This document shows, piece by piece, positions 63,489 through 64,000 of a stretch of DNA of 64,000 nucleotides. Source of the stretch: Paenibacillus andongensis (lineage in GTDB: Bacteria; Bacillota; Bacilli; Paenibacillales; NBRC-103111); NCBI RefSeq assembly GCF_025369935.1, contig NZ_CP104467.1, positions 124,001 to 188,000 of the forward strand, read 5' to 3'. Made by a program: the position numbers and the translations under genes. The stretch's first letter is position 1; every line of letters begins with the position of its first letter. Under the pieces are notes generated by a model. That model ran no database searches and was not told where the DNA came from. It saw nothing but the letters and a program-made list of their open reading frames with translations.

Positions 63489-63713
63489 ATGTATAGCAAT
63501 CAAGGGAACCAACAAATTTCGGGCAAAGAGCTTTTGTATGTAGCCGATACGCTAAAAAATGAGGAGCTGCTAGCGAAGCTTTGTGTACAAGGTGCGGTGA
63601 ACAGCCAAAGTCAATCCTTGAAACAAACCTTGTCTCATCTTTCTCAGGAGCGTCTGCAAAACATTAACGTCCTCATCAACACCCTACAGCAGCAATCAGG
63701 CATTACCCATTAA
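63489..63713 (+). CDS. Small CotF-like spore coat protein
   Basis: A 74-residue Gln/Asn-rich helical protein (ISGKELLYVADTLKNEELLA, then VNSQSQSLKQTLSHLSQERL). The pattern resembles one half of the CotF/spore-coat four-helix ferritin-like family, where coat proteins are encoded by adjacent small genes. AAAGGAGG precedes ATG 63489, and a second CotF-like gene follows after 29 bases. Confidence 0.65.
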   Translation: MYSNQGNQQISGKELLYVADTLKNEELLAKLCVQGAVNSQSQSLKQTLSHLSQERLQNINVLINTLQQQSGITH

Positions 63714-63742
63714 TTCGTACATAATAGGAGGTGCAAGAAGAT

Positions 63743-64000
63743 ATGTATCAGCAAAACCCGTATCAACAACAGCAGCAGTCTCACCAGATACAAGCACAAT
63801 TAAAAGACGAGGACTTCGCGAACTTTGTCCTTTCCGAGTTGAAACGCAGTGCTCGTGAATATACAACTGCCGCTTTGGAGGCCTCTAATCCACAGCTTAG
63901 GCAGACCTTCCAGTCTCTATTGCAAAAGACACTGCAGGATCAAGCTGCCGTATTTCAGGAAATTCAGAAGCTTGGCCAATATGAGATTCAAGCTGCTCCT
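63743..64000 (+). CDS. CotF-like spore coat protein (3' truncated by window)
   Basis: An open frame from ATG 63743 (AGGAGGT upstream) to the window end, 86 codons without a stop. After a Gln-rich start (QQNPYQQQQQSHQIQ) come two helices, LKDEDFANFVLSELKRSARE and TTAALEASNPQLRQTFQSLL, which fit the CotF (spore coat F) family. It pairs with the preceding small gene. The C-terminus is not in the window. Confidence 0.75.
   Translation, partial: MYQQNPYQQQQQSHQIQAQLKDEDFANFVLSELKRSAREYTTAALEASNPQLRQTFQSLLQKTLQDQAAVFQEIQKLGQYEIQAAP

Noticed and set aside
1-64000. tRNA, rRNA, insertion sequence or prophage genes
   Set aside because: Looked for on both strands; no cloverleaf, rRNA signature, transposase or phage structural gene was recognised. 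A tRNA scan would be decisive.

Overview
The window reads as chromosomal DNA of a motile, spore-forming Firmicute of the Paenibacillus type. The clearest evidence is gene order. flaG-fliD-fliS-fliT-hpf-secA-prfB at 8.3-16.6 kb and ftsE-ftsX-(M23 peptidase)-ctpB-minJ-(motBA)-uvrB-uvrA at 31.5-44.4 kb follow the Bacillus subtilis backbone around secA and uvrBA. Strong AGGAGG ribosome sites, sigma-D and sigma-H promoter matches, a RacA-like protein and CotF-like spore coat proteins at the right edge agree. No rRNA, tRNA, insertion sequence, prophage or CRISPR array was seen.

Layout. (1) 1-8.2 kb: an AT-rich nonulosonic acid (pseudaminic acid-type) cluster with PseB, PseF, PseG, PseI and PseC homologues plus a second aminotransferase, an ATP-grasp ligase and an NAD-dependent epimerase. 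It runs straight into the flagellar filament genes, so flagellin glycosylation is the likely role. (2) 8.2-11.4 kb: flaG, fliD, fliS, fliT behind a sigma-D promoter. (3) 11.4-18.5 kb: csp, hpf (sigma-H promoter), secA, prfB with its programmed +1 frameshift, speD and yitT. (4) 18.5-27.7 kb: an arginine operon argCJB-orf-argD-argF-argG-argH behind a promoter overlapped by two ARG boxes. (5) 27.7-31 kb, minus strand: DUF1700/DUF4097 pair and a VanW protein. (6) 31.4-44.4 kb: cell division, wall hydrolysis and nucleotide excision repair genes, with motAB on the minus strand. (7) 45.4-53.8 kb, minus strand: an unusual envelope-modification locus. (8) 54-63.3 kb: a U32 rRNA-hydroxylase-type protein, a RacA-like coiled-coil protein and a Gld-type ABC system with GldG-like and DUF4340 partners. 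(9) 63.5-64 kb: two CotF-like proteins, the second cut by the window end.

The most interesting system is region 7. It has the parts list of the Dlt teichoic acid D-alanylation machine: carrier protein, MBOAT acyltransferase, a DltX-like 36-residue peptide that is easily missed, and a DltD-like SGNH protein. The adenylating enzyme DltA is absent. In its place stands a class II aminoacyl-tRNA-synthetase-like amino acid:[carrier protein] ligase, next to the carrier gene. A 1081-residue exported FG-GAP protein heads the locus. I infer a route in which an aaRS relative charges a carrier and an MBOAT/DltX/SGNH module moves the aminoacyl group onto an extracellular polymer.

Other unexplained signals are two intergenic DnaA-box clusters, a helically phased array of six palindromes between argB and argD, a near-cognate AUC start candidate for the PseF-like gene, tandem hairpins before ftsE, a nested 169-bp inverted repeat after ftsX, and a 133-residue superrepeat in the RacA-like protein.
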